64,000 bases of DNA, taken from Streptomyces sp. QL37 (GTDB taxonomy: Bacteria; Actinomycetota; Actinomycetes; Streptomycetales; Streptomycetaceae). Made by a program: the position numbers and the translations under genes. The stretch covers positions 2,294,001 to 2,358,000 of the forward strand of contig NZ_PTJS01000001.1 in assembly GCF_002941025.1 (NCBI RefSeq). Reading direction: 5' to 3'. The notes beneath the pieces are model-generated. The model made no database searches and was not told where the DNA came from. It worked only from the letters and a program-made list of their open reading frames with translations. Positions 35,217 through 43,495 of this stretch are shown piece by piece (position 1 is the first letter of the stretch; the number at the start of each line of letters is the position of its first letter).

Positions 35217-36295
35217 CGACCGCCTCGTCCGACGGATCCGCCACGGAGACCGGGAGCGCCCCGGCACGGCGCGGCAAGGCGTTCGTCCTCACCCTCTCCC
35301 TGTCCGCCGCGCTGCTCGCCGGCTGTCTGCTCTCCGCGGGGCTCGGCGCGTACAGCATCCCGCTGGGTGACGTCCTCTCGTCCGTCCAGCACCGCGCCGG
35401 GCTCGGCGGACAGGCGCTGGACCGGGTCGGCGAGAGCGTCCTGTGGAACGTACGGCTGCCGCGGGTCGTCCTCGCCCTGCTCGTCGGATCCTCCCTTGGC
35501 TGCGCGGGCGCGCTGATGCAGGGGGTGTTCGGCAATCCGCTGGCCGAGCCCGGTGTCATCGGGATCTCCTCGGGCGCGGCGGTCGGCGCGGTCGCCTCGA
35601 TCGCGCTCGGGCTGAACTTCTTCGGCAACTGGACGATCACCGTCTGCGCGTTCGTCTCCGGTCTCGCCACGGTCCTGCTGGTGTACGTGCTCTCGCGGTC
35701 GGGGGGCCGGACCGAGGTGGTGACGCTGATCCTCACCGGTATCGCCGTCAACGCCTTCGCCGGCGCCCTGATCGGCCTGTTCATCTTCTTCGCCGACAAC
35801 GCGCAGATCACCCAGATCACCTTCTGGCAGCTCGGTTCGCTGTCCCAGGCGACCTGGCCGAAGGTGCTCGCCGTGCTGCCGTGCGCGGCGCTGGGTCTCC
35901 TCGTCGCCCCCTTCCACGCCCGGAGACTGGACCTGCTCGCGCTCGGCGAGAGGCCCGCCCGGCACCTGGGAGTCGATGTGGAACGGCTGCGGATCGTGCT
36001 GGTCCTCGTCGTGGCACTGCTGACCGCCGCGGCGGTCGCCGTCGCCGGCATCATCTCCTTCGTGGGGCTGCTCGTCCCGCATCTGCTGCGGATGGCGAAC
36101 GGCCCCGGGCACCGCTTCCTCGTTCCCGGCAGCGCGCTCGGCGGTGCACTGGTGCTGGTGGCGGGCGATCTCGCCGCGCGCACCGTCGCCGATCCGGCCG
36201 AGCTCCCGCTCGGTGTGCTGACCGCCCTCTTCGGCAGCCCGTTCTTCTTCTGGCTGCTGCGCAGGACCCGACGCAGGCAGGGTGGTTGGGCATGA
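35213..36295 (+). CDS. hmuU: Heme ABC transporter permease (FecCD family)
   Basis: 360 residues with about 10 helices. Family motifs: VLWNVRLPRVVLALLVGSSL, GALMQGVFGNPLAEPGVIGI, GLLVPHLLRM and the final LTALFGSPFFFWLL. It forms the channel for heme import. GTG start overlapping the hmuT stop; its own stop overlaps the hmuV ATG, so all three genes are coupled. Confidence 0.94.
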   Translation: MTTASSDGSATETGSAPARRGKAFVLTLSLSAALLAGCLLSAGLGAYSIPLGDVLSSVQHRAGLGGQALDRVGESVLWNVRLPRVVLALLVGSSLGCAGALMQGVFGNPLAEPGVIGISSGAAVGAVASIALGLNFFGNWTITVCAFVSGLATVLLVYVLSRSGGRTEVVTLILTGIAVNAFAGALIGLFIFFADNAQITQITFWQLGSLSQATWPKVLAVLPCAALGLLVAPFHARRLDLLALGERPARHLGVDVERLRIVLVLVVALLTAAAVAVAGIISFVGLLVPHLLRMANGPGHRFLVPGSALGGALVLVAGDLAARTVADPAELPLGVLTALFGSPFFFWLLRRTRRRQGGWA

Positions 36296-37131
36296 ACCCG
36301 TTCAAGGCACTGCTCGCGCCCCGTGGCCGGGAGCTTCCCTCGCCCTCGCCCCTCGGCTCCCCCGCCGCAGAGGTGTCCGCGGTGTGCGTCCGCCTGGGCC
36401 GGAGGCTCGTCCTCGACTCCGTGGAGCTGACCGTACGGGCGGGCGAGGTGCTCGCCCTCGTCGGACCGAACGGAGCCGGGAAGTCGACGCTGCTGGCGGC
36501 GCTGGCCGCGGATCTGCCCGTGGACAGCGGAGTGATACGCGTCGACGGACGCCCGGCCACCGACTGGTCCGCACCCGAACTGGCCCTGCGCCGGGCCGTC
36601 CTGCCGCAGTCCGCCGCGCTCGCCTTCCCGTTCCCGGTCGAGGACGTCGTACGGATGGGGCGGGCGCCCTGGGCGGGGACGGCCCGCGAGGACGAGGACG
36701 ACGCGGCGGTCGCGGCGGCGATGGCGGCGATGGAGGTGACGGGGTTCGCGGCCCGCCCGTTCTCCGCGCTGTCCGGCGGCGAGCGCGCCAGGGTCGCCCT
36801 GGCGCGGGTGCTGGCGCAGCGCGCCCCGCTGCTGCTCCTGGACGAGCCGACGGCCGCGCTGGACCTGCGCCACCAGGAGCTGGTGCTGCGGATCTGCCGC
36901 GAGCGGGCCGCCGCCGGTGACGCGGTGGTCGTGGTGCTGCACGACCTGGGCCTCGCGGCGGCGTACGCGGACCGGGCCGTGGTGCTGCACGGGGGCCGGG
37001 TGGCGGTCGCCGGGCCGCCCGCCGAGGTGTTCACGGACACGCTGCTCGGCGAGGTGTACCGGCAGCCGGTCGAGGTCTTCCCCCACCCGCGGACGGGGGT
37101 GCCGCTCGTCGTGCCGCACCGGGCCTCCTGA
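36292..37131 (+). CDS. hmuV: Heme ABC transporter ATPase
   Basis: 279 residues. Walker A GPNGAGKST, Q-loop region VLPQSAALAFPF, signature LSGGERARVALARVLAQ, Walker B LLLLDEPTAALDLRHQ and switch His in VVVLHDLGLAA. It powers HmuU. The sequence VEDVVRMGRAPW is typical of HmuV/FecE ATPases. ATGA overlap with hmuU. Confidence 0.94.
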   Translation: MNPFKALLAPRGRELPSPSPLGSPAAEVSAVCVRLGRRLVLDSVELTVRAGEVLALVGPNGAGKSTLLAALAADLPVDSGVIRVDGRPATDWSAPELALRRAVLPQSAALAFPFPVEDVVRMGRAPWAGTAREDEDDAAVAAAMAAMEVTGFAARPFSALSGGERARVALARVLAQRAPLLLLDEPTAALDLRHQELVLRICRERAAAGDAVVVVLHDLGLAAAYADRAVVLHGGRVAVAGPPAEVFTDTLLGEVYRQPVEVFPHPRTGVPLVVPHRAS

Positions 37132-37259
37132 TCCGGCCCGGCTCTTCTCCTGTCACGGTTGGGCGCTGTATCTCATCCCGTCGCTCGCGCCGTCCGCCGT
37201 CCCGGTAGGGTTCAGGCCGTCGGTGCGGATGACGGAGCAGAAGGCGCAGAAGGCGACGG

Positions 37260-38258
37260 ATGACAAGGCTGGGGCGGCTGGCGGCGGGGCTCGCGACGAT
37301 GACGGTACTGGTCGTGACGGCGAGCGGCTGCGTGACGGTGCACGGTGAACTGGAAGTCGTGCCGGGAGCGACGAAGTCCGAGGCCGCGAAGGCCCTTGAG
37401 GACTTCCTCGTCGCGTACAACGAGGCGGACAAGGCGTACGATCCGGCGCTCGACGAGGACCGGGTGACCGGTTCGCTCGGCGCGATCAACCAGGCCGGTC
37501 TGACCGCGCGGCGGAAGAACAGTCCGGAGGGCAACGCGGACCACAAGCCTCTGGAGCTGACCGACGCCTCCTACGTCATTCCGAAGAAGGCGGGCTGGCC
37601 GCGCTGGTTCGTCGCCGACACGGACTCCAACCGCGACCAGGACAGCGGGAAGCAGGACACCCGCTGGCTGCTGACGTTCGTCCGGACCGCGCCCGACGCG
37701 GTGTGGAAGGTCGCCTATCTGGCGGTGGCCTCCGCGTCCGAGATCCCGAAGTTCCGCAAGGACGCGGACGGCTGGGCGGAGCCTGTGCCCTCCGCGGACA
37801 CGGACGCCGCGCTGGCGACCCCGCCCGCGGAGCTGAGCGCCACGTACACGGGCTACCTCAAGGACGGTGCGCCGGACGTGTTCGCTCCGGGGTCGATGAC
37901 CTCGGGCTGGCGGGAGGCGCGGAAGAACACCCGCAGGGCGGGCTTCTCCTACCAGTACGTCGACCAGGCGCTGGACTCCGGGACGTTCGCGCCGCTGGGC
38001 CTGACGACCGAGGACGGCGGGGCGCTGGTCTTCTTCAGCAGCAAGCACTTCGAGCGGCAGACGGCGGCGGAGGGGCTGCGGCCGACCGTCACCGAGGACG
38101 TGGAGGCGCTGCTGACCGGCGAGGTGAGGAGCACCCTCACCAAGGAACGGGTCTCCAGCCAGCTGGTCTACGTGCCCAAGAAGGCCGCGGCGAGCGCGGA
38201 CGGCAAGGTGCGCGTGCTGAACCGGCTGCCCGGTCTGATCGCGGCGCAGGGCTCCTGA
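37260..38258 (+). CDS. Putative lipoprotein
   Basis: 332 residues. Signal peptide with lipobox TASGC at about residue 24. The rest is soluble, with an N-terminal region resembling actinobacterial membrane-tethered NTF2-like folds (AAKALEDFLVAYNEADKAYD) and a charged, aromatic body. Function unknown. The start at 37260 has GAAGGCGAC upstream. It lies on the same strand 128 bp after hmuV but shows no heme or iron motif. Confidence 0.75.
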   Translation: MTRLGRLAAGLATMTVLVVTASGCVTVHGELEVVPGATKSEAAKALEDFLVAYNEADKAYDPALDEDRVTGSLGAINQAGLTARRKNSPEGNADHKPLELTDASYVIPKKAGWPRWFVADTDSNRDQDSGKQDTRWLLTFVRTAPDAVWKVAYLAVASASEIPKFRKDADGWAEPVPSADTDAALATPPAELSATYTGYLKDGAPDVFAPGSMTSGWREARKNTRRAGFSYQYVDQALDSGTFAPLGLTTEDGGALVFFSSKHFERQTAAEGLRPTVTEDVEALLTGEVRSTLTKERVSSQLVYVPKKAAASADGKVRVLNRLPGLIAAQGS

Positions 38259-38272
38259 CCCCTCGGCGGCGG

Positions 38273-39274
38273 TCACGGCCGGGGCGAGTCCCGCCGGGCC
38301 GAGTCGCCGAGCCGTGCGGCGAGGGCTTCGACGAGGCCGCGGAGCTCGTCCGGGCGTTCGATGACGAACGGCCGGTCGAGCGAGGCGAGCACGGCGGGCA
38401 GCCAGTCGAGCCGTTCCACGCGCAGTTCGACCCTGGACCAGCGCCCGGCCTCCGTATCCGCGTCTCCGGTGGACGGCGTTTCCTCCACGATCGCGATGCC
38501 GGCGGGAAGCCGGGCATGGATGTGCTCGGCCGTGCCCCGGACGCGGAGGGTCACCTCGTGGCGGTACGGCGCCGTGGCGAGCGCTGTCAGCACGCGCTTC
38601 GCCGGGTCGGGGCCCTCGGGTGGTTCGAACGAGCCCGGCAGGGTCCTCACATCCGTGACGCGGTCCAGCCGGAACGTCCGCTCCTCGCCCGCCGTGACGT
38701 CCGCGGCCGTCAGGTACCACTTGCCCGAGTGGGCGACGAGACCATGAGGGTGCAGCGTGCGTTCGCTGCGGCGACCGTCCGACGAGGTGTAGCGGATCGA
38801 GATCGGCCGGTGGTGGTTCACCGCGTCGGCGACCGGGAGCAGAACCCCGGAGTCGGGGGCGAGCGCTTCTCCGGGCGGAGCCGTGAAGGCGAGGGCACCG
38901 AGCACGGCGTCCAGCCTGGTCCGCAGCCGCTCGGGCAGTACCCGCCGGATCTTGGCCGTCGCCGTGTCGCTCGCCGTGCCCGTGGCGGATGTCAGTCCGG
39001 CCCGCCTTCCCGCGACGAGACCGAGCAGCACGGCGAGCGCCTCGTCGTCGCTCAGCATGAGCGGGGGCATGCGGTGACCGGGGGCGAGCCGGTAGCCGCC
39101 GTAGCGGCCGCGCACCGACTCGACGGGCACGTCGAGATCGACGAGGTGGCCGACGTAGTGCCGCACCGTGCGTTCGTCGACACCGAGCCGGTCGGCGAGT
39201 TCGGACGCCGTCCTGATGCCTCCGGACTGAAGGAGTTCCAGCAGGGTGAGCACGCGCGCGACAGGACGGGGCAT
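38273..39274 (-). CDS. YafY-type helix-turn-helix regulator with WYL domain
   Basis: 333 residues. N-terminal HTH_11 (VLTLLELLQSGG; TASELADRLGVDERTVRHYV), then GYRLAPGHRMPPLMLSDDEAL and the WYL domain (ISIRYTSSDG; RTLHPHGLVAHSGKWYLTAAD; RTFRLDRVTDV). These proteins sense ligands through WYL and usually control a divergent gene. Here the divergent gene is a VOC protein, and a perfect 25-bp dyad (39294-39318) separates them. Start MPRPVARV at 39274. Confidence 0.9.
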   Translation of the reverse strand: MPRPVARVLTLLELLQSGGIRTASELADRLGVDERTVRHYVGHLVDLDVPVESVRGRYGGYRLAPGHRMPPLMLSDDEALAVLLGLVAGRRAGLTSATGTASDTATAKIRRVLPERLRTRLDAVLGALAFTAPPGEALAPDSGVLLPVADAVNHHRPISIRYTSSDGRRSERTLHPHGLVAHSGKWYLTAADVTAGEERTFRLDRVTDVRTLPGSFEPPEGPDPAKRVLTALATAPYRHEVTLRVRGTAEHIHARLPAGIAIVEETPSTGDADTEAGRWSRVELRVERLDWLPAVLASLDRPFVIERPDELRGLVEALAARLGDSARRDSPRP

Positions 39275-39293
39275 GTCCGGAAGTCTGCCCCAC

Positions 39294-39318
39294 ATACCGG
39301 GCGGGTTCCGCCCGGTAT
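39294..39318. promoter_or_regulatory. Palindromic operator between the WYL regulator and the VOC gene
   Basis: ATACCGGGCGG (39294-39304), GTT, CCGCCCGGTAT (39308-39318): exact 11-bp arms centred about 60 bp before the VOC start and 32 bp before the regulator start. Probable binding site of the regulator for both promoters. Confidence 0.7.
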
Positions 39319-39365
39319 CGGTCGTAGCGTTCGGTCAGAAGCACCGAACACCCAGGAGGGCACCC

Positions 39366-39764
39366 ATGAACTTCGTCTCTGTCCGCATCATCACGGGCGA
39401 CATCAGCCGCCTCGTCGACTTCTACGAGCGGGTCACCGGAGTGGCCGCCGACTGGTCCACCGAGGACTTCGCCGAGATCAGGACCGCCTCCGCCACCCTC
39501 GCGATCGGCAGCACCCGCACGGTCCCGCTGTTCTCACCCGGGTCCGCCGTTCCGGCCGACAACCGGAGCGTCATCCTCGAATTCCTCGTCGACGACGTGG
39601 ACAGGGTGCACGAGGACCTGACCGGGGTCGTGGAGGAGTTCGTCAAGGAGCCCACCACGATGCCCTGGGGCAACCGCTCACTGCTGTTCCGTGACCCCGA
39701 CGGCAACCTCGTGAACCTCTTCACCCCGGTCACGCCCGCCGCCGTCGCGAGGTTCGCCCGCTGA
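39366..39764 (+). CDS. VOC (glyoxalase/bleomycin-resistance) family protein
   Basis: 132 residues. Paired beta-alpha-beta-beta-beta halves are visible: VRIITGDISRLVDFYERVTG at the start, ILEFLVDDVDRVHEDL in the middle and NRSLLFRDPDGNLVNLFTP at the end with the metal-type Glu/His positions partly replaced. It may be a small isomerase or drug-binding protein. AGGAGG precedes the ATG. Likely regulated by the divergent WYL protein. Confidence 0.88.
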   Translation: MNFVSVRIITGDISRLVDFYERVTGVAADWSTEDFAEIRTASATLAIGSTRTVPLFSPGSAVPADNRSVILEFLVDDVDRVHEDLTGVVEEFVKEPTTMPWGNRSLLFRDPDGNLVNLFTPVTPAAVARFAR

Positions 39765-39774
39765 GTGCGGAGGG

Positions 39775-40518
39775 TCAGCGGCTGAGCGGCCAGGCCACCG
39801 CGTCGTGGTCGAGGTCACTCGCGTCCGCCGTGTCCGCGTACTGCGCGCAGGCGTCGGTGAGCGTCTCGAGCAGGGTCAGCGGATCGGGCAGCGGGTTCTC
39901 CGGTCCGCGGATCCAGTGCACGTCCAGCTCACCGGGAAGCCGCGCGGGCGGCAGGAGGACATAGCTGCCGCGGCAGTGCCACCGGAGCCCGGGGTGCTCG
40001 TCCATGGTCTCGGGGTGGCAGTCCAGCTCGCAGGGCCACCACTCGTCCTCGTCGTCCGGGGTACCCCGGGTGGCGGTGAAGAAGAGCATCCGGTCGGTGC
40101 CCGACTGGGCCACCGGGCCCACGTCGATGCCCGCGGCGATGAGCCGGTCGAGGGCGGCGCGCCCCGCGGTGAGGGGGACGTCCAGGACGTCGTGGATCAG
40201 GCCGGTCGCGGTGATGAAGTTGGCCAGCGGCTGGTTGGCGGCCCACCGCTCGATCTGGGCGCTGTCCGTCGTGGACTGCGTCTGCCAGGCGAACGAGATG
40301 GGGTGCCGCGCGGGCGTCGGACAGCCGATGCGCTCGCACGAACATCGGTATCCGGACGGGTGCGCTGCGGGTGAGATGGGCATTCCTGCCTCGGCGACGG
40401 CCAGGAGCAGCGCCAGCCGCGCCGCGTCGTCGGCTTCCGGCTGTGGTTTCGGCCGCCTGCGCAGCCACTGGGAAATCCTGCCCTCTGTGCCGCGATAGCG
40501 GCCGGAATCGGCGCCCAT
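39775..40518 (-). CDS. Bifunctional DNA primase/polymerase N-terminal-like protein
   Basis: 247 residues. The order resembles the Prim-Pol N-terminal domain found in many Streptomyces proteins: LALLLAVAEAGMPISPAAHP, CSCERIGCPTPARHPI, then IERWAANQPLANFITATG and a later GSYVLLPP. The catalytic acidic residues normally in that fold are not evident, and no helicase domain follows, so it may be a stand-alone or non-enzymatic relative. GAGGGGA ribosome-binding site. Confidence 0.75.
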   Translation of the reverse strand: MGADSGRYRGTEGRISQWLRRRPKPQPEADDAARLALLLAVAEAGMPISPAAHPSGYRCSCERIGCPTPARHPISFAWQTQSTTDSAQIERWAANQPLANFITATGLIHDVLDVPLTAGRAALDRLIAAGIDVGPVAQSGTDRMLFFTATRGTPDDEDEWWPCELDCHPETMDEHPGLRWHCRGSYVLLPPARLPGELDVHWIRGPENPLPDPLTLLETLTDACAQYADTADASDLDHDAVAWPLSR

Positions 40519-40660
40519 CTATCCCCTCACCTCAGCGGTTACCTCTCCATGGTCGCACCATCCTGCTCCTCGGGTGGCCAGAGTTCCGAAGCGGGGTGCT
40601 CGGGCGGTTGCGCGGAGGTCGGCACACCCATACGGAATGTCACGGAATGCGCTGGCGCGC

Positions 40661-41290
40661 TCATGGCTGGACCAGGAGCCCCCGCAGGGTGAGGTCGACG
40701 ACCTGGTCCGCGTACGCGTGGGTCAGCGGAAGGGTCCTGAGCAGCCACCGGTGGGTGAGCGGGGCGACCAGGAGCTCCAGCGCGATCCGCGGATCGATGT
40801 CCGCGCGCACCTGGCCGGCCTCCTGGGCGGCCCGCAGGCGTGTGACATACAACTGGAGCTGCGGTTCGAGCAGATTTTCGACGAATTGGGCCCCGAGTAC
40901 GGGATCGATGAGCCCCTCGGCGGCCAGGGCCCGGGTGGGTGCCGAGCTCACCGGGTCGTTCAGCCCGTCGACCGTGGCCCGCAGGACCAGCTTGAGGTCG
41001 GCCGCCAGATCGCCCGTGTCGGGGATCCCGTGCGCCCCGTCCTCGCCGGCCTCTCCCAGCTCCTCCGACCGGCGGGCGCTCTCGTCGAGGAACGCCTCCA
41101 GGAGTACGGCCGCCTTCGAGGGCCACCAGCGGTAGATCGTCTGCTTGCCGACACCGGCCCGGGCGGCGATACCCTCGATCGTCGTCCTGGCGTACCCCAC
41201 CTCGCCGACGAGTGCGAGCGCGGCGTCACAGATCGCCCGGCGGGAGCGGTCGCTGCGACGGCTGGAGTCGGGAGACTTCTGAGCTGCCAT
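40661..41290 (-). CDS. TetR-family regulator
   Basis: 209 residues. Helix-turn-helix: AICDAALALVGEVGYARTTI and GVGKQTIYRWWPSKAAVL; the C-terminal domain is of the TetR_C_11-like type (PRIALELLVAPLTHRWLL). It has a palindrome, CGATACGTATCG, 26-37 bp upstream of its start, a common autoregulatory site. It is divergent from ddaH. Confidence 0.9.
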   Translation of the reverse strand: MAAQKSPDSSRRSDRSRRAICDAALALVGEVGYARTTIEGIAARAGVGKQTIYRWWPSKAAVLLEAFLDESARRSEELGEAGEDGAHGIPDTGDLAADLKLVLRATVDGLNDPVSSAPTRALAAEGLIDPVLGAQFVENLLEPQLQLYVTRLRAAQEAGQVRADIDPRIALELLVAPLTHRWLLRTLPLTHAYADQVVDLTLRGLLVQP

Positions 41291-41315
41291 CCCACCATCC
41301 TAGAGCCGAGCGGTC

Positions 41316-41327
41316 CGATACGTATCG
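41316..41327. promoter_or_regulatory. Palindrome upstream of the TetR gene
   Basis: CGATACGTATCG is a perfect 12-bp palindrome in the tetR/ddaH gap, a typical TetR core operator. Confidence 0.6.
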
Positions 41328-41518
41328 TCTTGCCTGTCGCGATGTGCGCCTCCTGCCCTGCGGGGCGCACATCATCCCCGCCCCGCAGCCCGCCCGCGCG
41401 AACCACCCGAACGGATCACAGCGCGACGGCCCGGCGCGGCGCACCATGAACTCACGCACAGACCCGTGCGCGTCCCACCGTTCCGCGGCCGAACGCCGCC
41501 GTTCGCGAGGAGCCTGCA

Positions 41519-42334
41519 TTGACCCGTGACGCCACCCCCCGTCGCTATCTGATGTGCGCCCCGACCCACTACGAGGTCACCTACTCCATCAATCCGTGGA
41601 TGGATCCTTCGAAACCCGTGGACCTGCGACTGGCCACCACCCAGTGGGAGGACCTGCGCGACCGCTACCGGGCCCTCGGCCACACCGTGGAGCTCCTCAC
41701 CCCCCGCCCCGACCTGCCCGACATGGTGTTCGCGGCCAACGGGGCCACCGTGGTCGACGGCAAGGTCCTCGGCGCCCTGTTCGCCTACCGGGAGCGGTAC
41801 GCGGAGGCTGAGGCGCACCGGGAGTGGTTCCGGGCCAACGGCTTCACGGAGATCCACGAGCCGGCCCACGTCAACGAGGGCGAGGGCGACTTCGCCGTGA
41901 CCGCCTCCTACCTGTTGGCCGGGCGGGGCTTCCGGTCCAGTCCGCTCTCCCACGACGAGGCGCAGGAGTTCTTCGGGCGCCCGGTGATCGGGCTCGATCT
42001 GGTGGACCCGCGCTACTACCACCTGGACACCGCGCTGTGCGTACTGGACGACGCGGCGGACGAGATCATGTACTACCCCGGGGCCTTCTCGCCGGGCAGC
42101 CGGTCCGTGCTGGCCCGGCTCTTCCCCGACGCGCTGCTGGCCGGGGAGGCGGACGCCGCCGCACTGGGCCTCAACGCGGTCAGCGACGGGCGCCATGTGC
42201 TGCTCCCGCAGGCCGCCATCGGGCTCTTCGACCCGCTGCGGGACCGGGGCTTCGACCCGGTCCCGATGGATCTGGGCGAGCTGCTCAAGGGCGGCGGCAG
42301 TGTGAAGTGCTGCACCCAGGAGCTGAGGCCCTAG
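41519..42334 (+). CDS. ddaH: Dimethylargininase (DDAH family)
   Basis: 271 residues. It hydrolyses N-dimethylarginine to citrulline and dimethylamine. The amidinotransferase/DDAH fold motifs are YSINPWMDPSKPVD, DMVFAANGATVVDG, EGEGDF, the catalytic His in YYHLDTALCVL and the C-terminal catalytic Cys in SVKCCTQEL. The start is a TTG at 41519 with GAGGAG upstream. Overlaps the convergent Rsm22-like gene by 4 bp. Confidence 0.9.
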   Translation: MTRDATPRRYLMCAPTHYEVTYSINPWMDPSKPVDLRLATTQWEDLRDRYRALGHTVELLTPRPDLPDMVFAANGATVVDGKVLGALFAYRERYAEAEAHREWFRANGFTEIHEPAHVNEGEGDFAVTASYLLAGRGFRSSPLSHDEAQEFFGRPVIGLDLVDPRYYHLDTALCVLDDAADEIMYYPGAFSPGSRSVLARLFPDALLAGEADAAALGLNAVSDGRHVLLPQAAIGLFDPLRDRGFDPVPMDLGELLKGGGSVKCCTQELRP

Positions 42335-43326
42335 CCTTCCTCGGGCGGCGGCCAGGCGTCGCCCCACGCGGTGTCCCGGGCGGCACGGTAGAGCGCGCCG
42401 TGCCGCTTGGTGACCGTGGCGCGCCGGAGCCCCTCGTCCTTCGTGCAGAGCTCCAGCAGCACCTGGCCCTTGCGGATCTGCGGCCTGCGGACGACCCGTG
42501 CGCCGACCGGGTCGGTGGCGAACCTGGTCGCCACGACGTAGCTGAACTTCTCGTCCTCGTGGCTGAGCGAGCCGCCCTTGACCTGCCGGTGCAGGGACGA
42601 GCGGCTGACCCGCGCCGAGAAGTGGCACCAGTCCGTCCCGCGCTCGATGGGGCACGCGTCGTCGTGCGGGCAGGGCGCCGCGACGCTCAGCCCCGCCGCG
42701 ATCAGCCGGTCGCGGGCCTCGATGATCCGGTCGTAGCCGTCGGGCGTGCCGGGCTCCACGATCACCACGGCCTGGGCCGCACCGGCGACGGCGTCGACCA
42801 GGGCGGCCCGGTCCGCGGGGGTGAGCTCCTTGAGCACGTAGCTGACGGTCGCCAGGTCCGTGGGGTCCGGCTCCAGCGCCGTCCCGATCCTCGCCCGCTC
42901 CCAGGCGGCGTCCCGCAGCCCGGGGACGCCGGAGGCCGCGGCCAGCTCGCGGCCGAGCGCGAGGGCCGGTTCGGACCAGTCCAGGACCGTCGTCCGCGGC
43001 CCGTCCCAGGCCCCGGCGACCGCCCAGCTCGCCGCGCCCGTGCCGCCCCCGAAGTCCGTGTGGGTGGCGGGCGCCCAGTCCGGCGCGGCCTCGCGGAGTG
43101 CGGCGAGGCAGGACCGTACGGCTTCGAACGTGGCGGGCATCCGGTAGGCGGCGTAGGCGGCGACGTCCGAGCGGTCCCGCAGGATCGGGGCGTCGGTCGG
43201 GGTGGTCCCGCGGTAGCTGGCGATCAGCCGGTCGACGGCCTGCGCGGCCTGCGTCGGGGGCAGCCCGTCGAGCAGGGCGGCCAGCGCGGCACGCAGGGCT
43301 TCCGCGGTGGGGAGGGTGGCGTTCAC
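42331..43326 (-). CDS. Rsm22-like small ribosomal subunit methyltransferase family protein
   Basis: 331 residues. SAM-binding region THTDFGGGTGAASWAVAG, then SYVLKELTPADR and VIVEPGTPDGYDRI; followed by CPHDDACPIERGTDWCHF, a cysteine/histidine cluster characteristic of the Rsm22 family, which may bind iron-sulfur or zinc. Bacterial members are poorly studied. GTG start at 43326. Confidence 0.85.
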   Translation of the reverse strand: MNATLPTAEALRAALAALLDGLPPTQAAQAVDRLIASYRGTTPTDAPILRDRSDVAAYAAYRMPATFEAVRSCLAALREAAPDWAPATHTDFGGGTGAASWAVAGAWDGPRTTVLDWSEPALALGRELAAASGVPGLRDAAWERARIGTALEPDPTDLATVSYVLKELTPADRAALVDAVAGAAQAVVIVEPGTPDGYDRIIEARDRLIAAGLSVAAPCPHDDACPIERGTDWCHFSARVSRSSLHRQVKGGSLSHEDEKFSYVVATRFATDPVGARVVRRPQIRKGQVLLELCTKDEGLRRATVTKRHGALYRAARDTAWGDAWPPPEEG

Positions 43327-43495
43327 CGCCGAATTGTAGGCGCAGCGGGCCCGCCCTCCGCAGTCCGGTGGCCCGGCACGGAACCGGGACGTAACGGGTA
43401 CGGAACCGAACTGCTCTTCGTCCGGGGCCCGTTGCTACGCTGGCCGACGCCGCGTCGGGAATCGCTCAGGGACCGGCCGGCTCATCGGGGGGACC

